This document shows, in pieces, positions 1 through 4,656 of a stretch of DNA of 5,399 bases. The stretch comes from Phenylobacterium sp. (GTDB lineage: Bacteria > Pseudomonadota > Alphaproteobacteria > Caulobacterales > Caulobacteraceae). The stretch's first letter is position 1; every line of letters begins with the position of its first letter. Location: contig JAQVDF010000166.1 in NCBI GenBank assembly GCA_028698405.1, forward strand, positions 1-5,399, in the 5' to 3' direction. Both the position numbers and the translations under genes were made by a program. The notes beneath the pieces are model-generated. The model saw only the letters and a list, made by a program, of their open reading frames with translations. It did no database searches and had not been told where the DNA came from.

Positions 1-881
1 AACTCCTTGTTCACGAACGGGGCCAGGGAGACGATCGGCTGGCGGTAGGTGATCTGACGCCAGATGAAGACCGCTCCAGTGACGGCGGCGGTCACCGACA
101 GCCACAGGATCAGGTCGTCGTCGAACCAGCCCTCGCTCGCCCCCTCCTCCAGCGCGTACTGCATGGTCAGCAGGAAGATCGTCATCACGATCAGCCCGAA
201 CCAGTCGATGCCCTTGGCCAGCGAGGGGTCCGGCTTGTCGAATCCGCCCCAGCGGCCGACCAGGAAGATCACCAACAGGCCGGTGCCCAGGTTGATGAAG
301 AATAGCCAGCGCCAGGAGAGGGCGTCGGTCAGCCAGCCGCCCAGGGTGGGGCCGATGGTCGGTGCGAGGGTGACGACGAGGCCGGTGATGACGTTGGCGG
401 TCACCCGCTTGTCCAGCGGAAAGACGGTCATGGCCGTGGCGAAGACGGCGGGGATCATCGCCCCGGCGGCCAGCCCCTGCACCGCGCGCAGTACGATCAT
501 CGTCTCGTAGCTTCCGGCCAGCCCCACCGCCATCGAGGCGATGACGAAGACGATGACGGCGCTGACGTAGAACAGCCGCGTGCCGAACAGCTTGGACATG
601 TAGGCGGCCAGCGGAATGGTGATCACCTCCGCAAGCAGGTAGATGGTCTGGATCCAGCTGATCTCGTCGGCGCTGGCGCCCAGGCCCGACTGGATCTGGG
701 TCAGCGAGCTGTTGACGATCTGGATGTCGAGCATGGCCATGAACTGGCCGACGACCATCCCGCCGAAACCCAGGAAGATCCGCGCCCAGTCGACCTCGCC
801 GTCGGCGGTCAGGGCGGTTTCCGGCACGCCCAGCGCCTGCGCCCGCTGGGCGCGGTCGAGGCTGAGGGCGGCGTCGGTCAC
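1..881 (-). CDS. emrB: EmrB/QacA-type (DHA2 family) MFS drug:H+ antiporter, C-terminus cut by the window edge
   Basis: Inner-membrane proton-driven exporter, expected to pump toxic compounds through the partner EmrA-like protein encoded just upstream. The visible 293 residues contain about eight hydrophobic segments (roughly 37-55, 74-95, 103-122, 126-148, 161-183, 190-209, 226-243, 258-275); the full family has 14 and about 500 residues, so about 200 are missing. Family landmarks are LDIQIVN at 51-57, the motif-B-like LRAVQG at 131-136, motif C as APTIGPTLGG at 173-182, and the DHA2-typical SWRWLFFIN at 189-197. I chose the GTG start at 881 because it lies 8 nt after the emrA stop and a GAGG sits 6 nt ahead of it, overlapping the emrA stop codon. 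An ATG at codon 42 would cut into the first membrane segment. It is co-transcribed with emrA. The substrate cannot be told from sequence. Confidence 0.93.
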   Translation of the reverse strand, partial: MTDAALSLDRAQRAQALGVPETALTADGEVDWARIFLGFGGMVVGQFMAMLDIQIVNSSLTQIQSGLGASADEISWIQTIYLLAEVITIPLAAYMSKLFGTRLFYVSAVIVFVIASMAVGLAGSYETMIVLRAVQGLAAGAMIPAVFATAMTVFPLDKRVTANVITGLVVTLAPTIGPTLGGWLTDALSWRWLFFINLGTGLLVIFLVGRWGGFDKPDPSLAKGIDWFGLIVMTIFLLTMQYALEEGASEGWFDDDLILWLSVTAAVTGAVFIWRQITYRQPIVSLAPFVNKE

Positions 882-889
882 CGTCGGCC

Positions 890-2002
890 TCAGGGCCTGG
901 CGGCGGCGGTGCGGGCGTGCTCGGCGAGAGTGGCTTGCGGCACGGCCTCGACGAAGCTCGGCCCGGTGTTGCGGGTCACGTCCACCTTCACGTGCACCGA
1001 CAGGCCCGGCCGCAGCGCCTGGGCGAGCGGCTCGCCGCGGTCGACCAGGATTCGCACCGGCAGGCGCTGGGTGATCTTGGTGAAGTTGCCGACCGCGTTC
1101 TCCACGGGGATCACCGCGAACTCGGCGCCGGTGGCCGGCGCGAAACTCTCCACCTTGCCCTTCAGCGTCTTCTTGCCGAACGCGTCGGCGCGGATCTCCA
1201 CCGGCTGGCCGAGGCGCAGCCGCGCGACCTGGGTCTCCTTGAAGTTGGCGACCACGTAGGTGTCGGTCAGCGGCACCACGCTCATCATCGCCGAGCCCAC
1301 CCGCACGTACTGGCCGGGGCGGACGCTGCGCGCGCCGATCACGCCGGCGACCGGCGCGCGGATCTCGGTGCGGGAGAGGTCGATGCGGGCCTGTTCCACC
1401 GCCGCGCGGGCGGCGTCGAGCTGGGCCAGGGTCTGGGCGCGGGTCGAGCCGAGCGATTCCGCCGACCGCCGCTCGGCCTCCAGCGTCGCCCGGGCCTGGG
1501 CGACCGCGGCCTCGGCCTGGGCGGCGGCGGCCTTGGCCGACTGCAGCCTCTGGGCCGAGACGAAGCCCTGCTGACCGAGCGCTCCGTAGCGGTTCATCTC
1601 GGCGACCGCGAGCTGGGCTTCGGCCTGGGCGCTGGCCAAGCCCGCCTGCCGCTGCGCGATCAGCGCCTGCTCCAGCCTGGCCTTGTCGTCGACGCCGCGC
1701 ACCGCGGCTTCCAGGGCCGCGGCGTTGGCCAGGGCCTGGGCCAGCCGCGCCTGGATCTCGGCGCCGTCCAGCCGCGCCAGCAATTGGCCCGCCTGGACCG
1801 CCTGGTTGTCGTCGACCAGCACCTCGGCCACGTAGCCGCCGATCTGCGGGGCGACGGTGACCTTGTCTGCCTGGATGAAGGCGTTGTCGGTGGTCTCGTA
1901 GCGCTGCTTGCCGGTCCACCAGACGGCGCCGCCGACGATGATGGCCAGGGTGACCGCGGCGGTCACGCTCAGCGGAACCAGGTGTCGCTTGAGGAAGCCC
2001 AT
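890..2002 (-). CDS. emrA: EmrA/HlyD-family periplasmic membrane-fusion protein of an efflux pump
   Basis: Periplasmic adaptor that would link the inner-membrane EmrB-like transporter encoded next to it with an outer-membrane channel (none seen here). The 370 residues show the full family layout: a short basic N-terminus and one membrane anchor (about 8-29); the signature TTDNAFIQAD (37-46); the first half of the biotinyl/lipoyl-like domain (48-79, with IGGYVAEVLVDDNQ); a long Ala/Gln/Glu-rich alpha-helical hairpin (about 81-210); the second lipoyl half with RTEIRAPVAGVIG (211-223); and a beta-barrel part containing ANFKETQVARL (252-262) and NFTKITQRLPVRI (306-318), which is typical of EmrA. 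The ATG at 2002 is preferred over the longer open frame from 2404, because the extra 134 residues have no family match and lie opposite the flavin hydroxylase gene. Purine-rich GAGGGCGGG lies upstream; the SD is not sharply placed. The gene ends 8 nt before the emrB start, so it is the first gene of the operon. Confidence 0.95.
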   Translation of the reverse strand: MGFLKRHLVPLSVTAAVTLAIIVGGAVWWTGKQRYETTDNAFIQADKVTVAPQIGGYVAEVLVDDNQAVQAGQLLARLDGAEIQARLAQALANAAALEAAVRGVDDKARLEQALIAQRQAGLASAQAEAQLAVAEMNRYGALGQQGFVSAQRLQSAKAAAAQAEAAVAQARATLEAERRSAESLGSTRAQTLAQLDAARAAVEQARIDLSRTEIRAPVAGVIGARSVRPGQYVRVGSAMMSVVPLTDTYVVANFKETQVARLRLGQPVEIRADAFGKKTLKGKVESFAPATGAEFAVIPVENAVGNFTKITQRLPVRILVDRGEPLAQALRPGLSVHVKVDVTRNTGPSFVEAVPQATLAEHARTAAARP

Positions 2003-2034
2003 CCTACGCCCGCCCTCGCCATACTCTAAACTGC

Positions 2035-2062
2035 ATTCTATGGCCGCCAACTCGCCCGGCAA
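2035..2062 (-). promoter_or_regulatory. Candidate sigma-70-type promoter for emrAB
   Basis: On the minus strand TTGCCG (2057-2062) and TAGAAT (2035-2040) are separated by 16 nt, matching 4/6 and 5/6 bases of the -35 and -10 consensus. A start of transcription near 2028 would give a leader of about 26 nt before the emrA ATG. It lies in the 142-nt gap between emrA and the divergent hydroxylase gene. No clear operator palindrome was seen, and no regulator gene is adjacent in the window. This rests on pattern matching by eye only. Confidence 0.4.
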
Positions 2063-2144
2063 TCGGAAAAATGGACGACTGAGTCCAGCTTTGGGCGCAT
2101 GCGCAGGGGTGGACCTGCGGGCGGGTTCGTCGGCATATCGCGGC

Positions 2145-3392
2145 ATGACCTTCGACGCAGACGTCATCATCGCCGGCGCCGGCATGGCCGGGGCCACGCT
2201 CGGTCTGTCCCTCGCCAAGGCGGGGCTGAAGCCGGTGCTGATCGACCCGGTGGGGTTCGAGGCGCAGCTCGCGCCCACCTTCGACGGGCGGGCTTCGGCC
2301 ATCGCCTTCGCCGCCTTCCGCCAGTGGCGGGTGCTGGGCCTGGCCGAGGCGATGGAGCCGCACGCCCAGCGGATCGAGCAGATCCTGGTCACCGACGCGC
2401 CCAAGCCCAGCGCCTCGGCGGGCGCGCCGGGTCCGTTCTTCCTGCGCTTCGACGCCAGCGAGATCGCCGGTCGAACCGAGGGAGAGCCGCTGGGCTACAT
2501 GCTGGAGAACCGGCGCACCCGGTCGGCCCTGGCGGGCGCGGTCCAGGCCGCCGGCATCGAGGTGCTGGCGCCGGCCCGGGTGGAGTCAGTGGAGGTCACC
2601 TCTCGCGCCGCCGTCGTGCGGCTGGACGAGGGGCGCACCCTCACCGCCCCGCTGGTCGTCGGCGCCGAGGGCCGCGGCTCGGTGGTCCGCCGCACGGCGG
2701 GCATCGGGACGGTCGGCTGGGACTATCCCCAGTCGGGGGTGGTGGCGACGGTCCGGCTGGAGCGCGACCACGAGGGCGTCGCCCACGAGTTCTTCCTGCC
2801 CAGCGGCCCCTTCGCCATCCTGCCGCTCACCGAGCAGCGGGCGAGCCTGGTCTGGACCGAAAGCCGGGCGCGCGCGGAGGCGCTGAAGCAGGCCCGGCCC
2901 GAAGCCTTCCACGCCCACCTGCAGCGCCGGTTCGGCGACCACCTGGGCGGGGCCGTGCTGGACGGGCCGGTATTCACCTATCCGCTGTCGCTGCAGCTCG
3001 CCGAGCGCTGGACCGCGCCGCGCATCGCCCTGCTGGGCGACGCCGCGCACGGGGTGCACCCGATCGCGGGGCAGGGTCTCAACCTCGGCCTGAAGGGGGC
3101 GGCGGCGCTCGCCCAGACGCTGGTCGAGGCCGGCCGCCTGGGCGAGGACCCGGGGTCGGAGGCGGTGCTGGCCCGTTACGCGCGCTGGCGCAGCGTCGAC
3201 ACCGCCGGCCTGGCGCTCTCCACCGACGCCTTCGTCTGGCTTTTCTCGAACGACAACCCGCTGCTGCGGCTCGGCCGCGGGCTGGGGATGGCGGCGGTCA
3301 ACCGGATCGGCCCCGCGCGCCGGTTCTTCATGCAGGAGGCGGGCGGCGCCACCGGCGACCTGCCCCGCCTGCTGCAGGGCCTGCCGCTCTAG
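2145..3392 (+). CDS. UbiH/UbiF/VisC/COQ6-family FAD-dependent monooxygenase (probable ubiquinone ring hydroxylase)
   Basis: Class A flavoprotein monooxygenase; family members hydroxylate the aromatic ring of ubiquinone precursors using NAD(P)H and O2. The 415-residue product has the usual length (about 390-420) and order of motifs: beta-alpha-beta FAD fold DVIIAGAGMAG (6-16, Gly 11/13/16); DGRASAI (47-53); ENRRTRSAL (121-129); the middle 'DG' motif as VVGAEGRGSVVR (171-182), with Glu175 where Asp is most common; and the FAD-ribityl 'GD' motif LLGDAAHGVHPIAGQGLNLGL (296-316 region; Gly298, Asp299, His302, Pro306, Gln310). Which position of the ring it acts on (UbiH, UbiI, UbiF, UbiL or UbiM role) cannot be settled, so no symbol is given. 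The ATG at 2145 places the FAD fold at residue 5 as in relatives, but has no good SD; an in-frame GTG at 2109 is the alternative. It is transcribed divergently from emrA and tail-to-tail with the next gene. Confidence 0.92.
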   Translation: MTFDADVIIAGAGMAGATLGLSLAKAGLKPVLIDPVGFEAQLAPTFDGRASAIAFAAFRQWRVLGLAEAMEPHAQRIEQILVTDAPKPSASAGAPGPFFLRFDASEIAGRTEGEPLGYMLENRRTRSALAGAVQAAGIEVLAPARVESVEVTSRAAVVRLDEGRTLTAPLVVGAEGRGSVVRRTAGIGTVGWDYPQSGVVATVRLERDHEGVAHEFFLPSGPFAILPLTEQRASLVWTESRARAEALKQARPEAFHAHLQRRFGDHLGGAVLDGPVFTYPLSLQLAERWTAPRIALLGDAAHGVHPIAGQGLNLGLKGAAALAQTLVEAGRLGEDPGSEAVLARYARWRSVDTAGLALSTDAFVWLFSNDNPLLRLGRGLGMAAVNRIGPARRFFMQEAGGATGDLPRLLQGLPL

Positions 3393-3395
3393 CCT

Positions 3396-3656
3396 CTACT
3401 CCTGAATCTCGAAGAAGGCGGTGTTGGCCCCTTCGGTGTGGGCGATGACCACGATCGGCATCTCGCCGCCGTCGGCCAGCCGCAGACGCATCTGGCCGCG
3501 CTTGAAGGCGTGCCGCATCTGCTCCGGATCGAGCCCGGTGATCGAGCCCTTACCGCTGCGCCGCTTCTGGTCGCACTGGAAGTCGTAGGCCACCTGCTCG
3601 GCGAACCCCGGGAAGATCAGCGTGCCCTCGTCGGTGAAGCTCTTGGCGTATTTCAA
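3396..3656 (-). CDS. Small conserved-looking protein of unknown function, TTG start
   Basis: 86 residues, soluble, mixed charge, no signal peptide or membrane segment. I do not recognise the family. The chain looks like a genuine folded domain: an aromatic N-terminal part (Phe7, Phe15, Phe18, Tyr24, Phe26), the segment GSITGLDPEQMRHAFKRGQ (37-55), then beta-like stretches RLRLADGGEMPIVVIAHTEG (57-76) and AFFEIQE at the end. The start is fixed by a TTG at 3656: an AGGAG lies 8 nt ahead of it, an in-frame TGA lies six codons upstream, and the only later Met (residue 47) would remove half of the protein. Third codon positions are strongly G/C on this strand, which supports it over the overlapping plus-strand frame. 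Its stop lies 3 nt from that of the flavin hydroxylase, leaving no room for a separate terminator. No function is inferred. Confidence 0.75.
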   Translation of the reverse strand: MKYAKSFTDEGTLIFPGFAEQVAYDFQCDQKRRSGKGSITGLDPEQMRHAFKRGQMRLRLADGGEMPIVVIAHTEGANTAFFEIQE

Positions 3657-3664
3657 GTCCTGGT

Positions 3665-3669
3665 CTCCT
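3665..3669 (-). promoter_or_regulatory. Shine-Dalgarno AGGAG deciding the TTG start at 3656
   Basis: AGGAG read on the minus strand, with an 8-nt spacer to TTG. There is no in-frame ATG or GTG nearby, so this site is the main support for the small gene's start. Confidence 0.7.
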
Positions 3670-3750
3670 GCTCACAAGCCGGCGTCGGGCGCCCCCTGAA
3701 AGGCGCCGAGCTGACGTTGGGTGGCCACGGATGCTCCCCCGCCTGGTCCC

Positions 3751-3769
3751 CGCGCCCCGCAGGGGCGCG
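3751..3769. repeat. Perfect 8-bp inverted repeat (hairpin, 3-nt loop)
   Basis: CGCGCCCC (3751-3758), loop GCA, GGGGCGCG (3762-3769). The stem is all G-C and perfect. Neither strand has a T-run after it, so it is not a classical intrinsic terminator. It could end transcription of decayed genes, fold in the leader of the small minus-strand gene, or be a copy of a dispersed palindrome; the window cannot tell these apart. Confidence 0.65.
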
Positions 3770-3840
3770 AATGGATCGGAGCCCCACGCTCCGCAGGATC
3801 GTTAACGCGCAAGGCCGCGTTTCGATGCCCGGACCGACCC

Positions 3841-4127
3841 ATGATCTGTACAGCCTGGAAGCTGGCGCTCCTCGCCCCCTTCCTGCGGCGCGGCGTCCAC
3901 GGCGCGTGGCGCGAGGTGCGCGCCGACCGCGGGGAGGCCTTCGAGATCCGCACCGCGCGCCGACCGACATCACCAACTCCGCCCAGGAGCAGGCGACGTC
4001 CGCGCCCGTCCGCGGCTCGCCCGCCCGCGCCCAGCAGCAACAGCTCGCGCGTTCCTTCGCCGGCGGCGCCGCGACCGCCCGCCGGATGGAGCCAGTCGAG
4101 GAAGACGCCGGCTGGGAGGAGTTCTGA
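3841..4127 (+). pseudogene. Remnant of a methyl-accepting chemotaxis protein (C-terminal end), frame-broken
   Basis: From 3963 to the TGA at 4125-4127 one frame reads TDITNSAQEQATSAPVRG, then a Pro/Ala/Gln-rich linker, and ends EEDAGWEEF. In alphaproteobacterial chemoreceptors the signalling domain has a segment like EIAxSAQEQAxGL, and the C-terminus often carries a flexible linker ending in a WEEF-type pentapeptide that tethers CheR/CheB. Here the motif joins directly to the linker, so the intervening helix (normally EVNxAVxQMDxxTQQNAAM) is missing. Upstream, from 3841 to about 3959, the best G/C third-position signal is in a different frame and includes DRGEAFEIRTAR, resembling the TGEAF..I part that precedes the motif. 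I therefore infer a frameshift near 3955-3965 plus deletions. Nearly all of the receptor (sensor, membrane segments, HAMP, most of the signalling hairpin) is absent. The first ~25 codons after 3841 are not recognised and may have another origin. Confidence 0.5.
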
Positions 4128-4129
4128 CC

Positions 4130-4333
4130 ATGTCCGCAGCATCTGGCGCCGAGCTGGTCGAAGTCGCCGTCTCGGGTCAGCGCTTCGCGATCGGCGTCAT
4201 GGCCGGCGTCGCCGATAAGCTGCTCAGCGGGCAGATGGCGCTCTCGATGGCCGCAGCCCTCGCCGCCGGCATTGCGGGCGCATGGCTCGGCCGCACGGGC
4301 GCGCCGAGGCCGGCCCCGGCCAATCAGACGTGA
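4130..4333 (+). CDS. 67-residue ORF, possibly a CheW N-terminal remnant joined to a hydrophobic tail
   Basis: It starts with ATG 2 nt after the chemoreceptor remnant's stop, with GGGAGGAG (4114-4121) 8 nt ahead, so translation is plausible. Residues 1-25 (AELVEVAVSGQRFAIGVMAG inside) resemble the first strands of CheW, where relatives read roughly ELVxFxVGxQxFALDIMxV before REIRGW. The normal CheW continuation is absent. Instead there is VADKLLSGQ and then one hydrophobic stretch, about residues 37-53 (ALSMAAALAAGIAGAWLG region), followed by a short Arg/Pro-rich end. CheW has about 150 residues. The order mcp-cheW with an overlapping SD is common in chemotaxis operons, which supports the reading. 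It may instead be an unrelated small single-pass membrane protein. I infer a truncated or fused pseudogene, with limited confidence. Confidence 0.4.
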   Translation: MSAASGAELVEVAVSGQRFAIGVMAGVADKLLSGQMALSMAAALAAGIAGAWLGRTGAPRPAPANQT

Positions 4334-4355
4334 TCTGCTTGGAAAGTCTCGATTT

Positions 4356-4405
4356 TGGAGCGGGCGATGAGATTCGAACTCACGACCCCAACCTTGGCAA
4401 GGTTG
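4356..4405 (-). pseudogene. 3' part of a tRNA-Gly(GCC) gene; probable attachment-site copy
   Basis: Read on the minus strand from 4405 to 4356: anticodon stem CAACC, loop TTGCCAA with anticodon GCC (4398-4396), stem GGTTG, variable bases GGGTC, T stem-loop GTGAG-TTCGAAT-CTCAT, acceptor strand CGCCCGC, discriminator T and encoded CCA. All parts fit tRNA-Gly. Upstream of the anticodon stem, the D-arm and the 5' acceptor strand are absent: the sequence becomes GGCTTGGC instead of the expected end of a D-arm. It therefore cannot make a tRNA. A 3' half of about 50 bp beside an integrase gene is the usual product of site-specific insertion into a tRNA gene. Confidence 0.8.
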
Positions 4406-4429
4406 GCCAAGCCTGTTTCCAGCAACCTT

Positions 4430-4447
4430 TGCCGTTATTGCCGTTAC
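4430..4447 (+). repeat. Tandem 9-bp repeat TGCCGTTAY x2
   Basis: TGCCGTTAT (4430-4438) is followed directly by TGCCGTTAC (4439-4447). It lies 25 nt inside the element from the tRNA fragment. Short tandem repeats next to the core site are common binding sites for integrase or excisionase; that role is inferred. Just before it, CAACCTTTGCC (4423-4433) echoes the anticodon arm CAACCTTGCC of the opposite strand. Confidence 0.55.
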
Positions 4448-4520
4448 CCGCTGCCATCTGACTCATAAATGTCAGTGTTTATACGGTTTATGGCCGCTTC
4501 AGCGGTTTAAGCCCGTTCCC

Positions 4521-4621
4521 GGTGGGGATGCGGTGGGGTGGTCAGACTCCCCATTTCTAGCTATAGTATGAGTGTATCCCCACTGGATCCCCCACTCAAG
4601 AATCCTGTGCGGAACCCCACT
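4521..4621. repeat. Cluster of CCCCACT-type boxes upstream of the integrase
   Basis: Direct copies on the plus strand are ATCCCCACT (4576-4584), ATCCCCCACT (4587-4596) and AACCCCACT (4613-4621), with the weaker CTCCCCAT (4547-4554). Inverted copies are GGTGGGGAT (4521-4529, i.e. ATCCCCACC) and GGTGGGGTG (4532-4540, i.e. CACCCCACC). Six related boxes within about 100 nt, flanking the candidate promoter and ending about 30 nt before the integrase start, fit arm-type integrase or excisionase sites, or operators for self-regulation. The function is inferred from placement. Confidence 0.6.
4539..4567 (+). promoter_or_regulatory. Candidate sigma-70-type promoter of the integrase gene
   Basis: TGGTCA (4539-4544) and TATAGT (4562-4567) are 17 nt apart, with 4/6 and 5/6 consensus matches. 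The surrounding DNA is clearly more A/T-rich than the chromosome to the left. A start near 4574 would give a leader of about 80 nt. One CCCCA box lies in the spacer, and further boxes lie just upstream and downstream, so a protein binding them could repress the gene. Confidence 0.4.
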
Positions 4622-4637
4622 CTGAGCCGCTGGAGAG

Positions 4638-4656
4638 AAGGAGCATGAAGACGTGA
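4638..4656 (+). promoter_or_regulatory. SD and three-codon minigene overlapping the integrase GTG start
   Basis: AAGGAG (4638-4643) lies 9 nt before GTG (4653), a good spacing. Between them an ATG at 4645 opens ATG-AAG-ACG-TGA, whose stop overlaps the GTG by two bases. That ATG is only 1 nt after the SD, so it is probably poorly used. The GTG is the only workable start for the integrase frame here. Confidence 0.5.

Larger units (their letters stand above)
3657..3840. other. Intergenic stretch without a convincing gene
   Basis: Open frames cross this stretch on both strands, but none shows a recognisable domain, an SD with a start, or a consistent third-position G/C signal. It contains the SD of the small minus-strand gene, a self-complementary GGCGCC pair (3688-3693 and 3702-3707, 8-nt loop) and a stronger hairpin at 3751-3769. 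No convincing promoter for the minus-strand gene was found. Confidence 0.6.

Noticed and set aside
64..1074. Plus-strand open frames at 64-510 and 643-1074
   Set aside because: They are antisense to the EmrB-like transporter, whose motifs are clear on the minus strand. Their Ser/Arg/Pro-rich composition is typical of shadow frames.
917..2029. Long plus-strand open frames opposite emrA, including one of 370 codons
   Set aside because: They mirror the EmrA gene in high-GC DNA and have His/Arg/Gly-rich compositions with no domain. EmrA on the minus strand is certain by family motifs.
1908..2144. N-terminal extension of the flavin hydroxylase from 1908
   Set aside because: The extra 79 residues are unlike the family and overlap emrA on the other strand; the FAD fold starts right after the ATG at 2145.
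2003..2404. N-terminal extension of EmrA by 134 residues from 2404
   Set aside because: No family similarity; it runs antisense into the flavin hydroxylase, and the anchor segment follows normally from the ATG at 2002.
2099..3448. 449-codon plus-strand frame, and minus-strand frames at 2495-3059, over the hydroxylase
   Set aside because: Arg/Gly/Pro-rich shadow translations without domains; third-position G/C bias and motifs fix the hydroxylase frame.
3438..3960. Upstream part of the 229-codon plus-strand frame that ends in GWEEF
   Set aside because: It is antisense to the small minus-strand gene, then Arg/Pro-rich with weak third-position bias. Only the last ~55 codons look like real, though decayed, coding sequence.
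3653..4142. Minus-strand open frames at 3653-3976 and 3672-4142
   Set aside because: Low-complexity Arg/Gly/Ala translations with no SD or motif, overlapping the better plus-strand chemoreceptor signal.
4356..4440. A complete tRNA gene
   Set aside because: Checked for a D-arm and 5' acceptor strand to the right of 4405; neither is present, so only the 3' part exists here.
4458..4475. CTGAC...GTCAG inverted repeat as an operator or terminator
   Set aside because: Only 5 bp per arm with an 8-nt spacer, easily due to chance in an A/T-richer stretch.
4492..4510. CCGC-TTCA-GCGG followed by TTTAA as an intrinsic terminator
   Set aside because: The stem is only 4 bp and the T-run only 3 nt, too weak to call.
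4521..4621. CRISPR-like array
   Set aside because: Units are 8-10 bp, in mixed orientation and with irregular spacing; nothing resembles CRISPR repeats or spacers.
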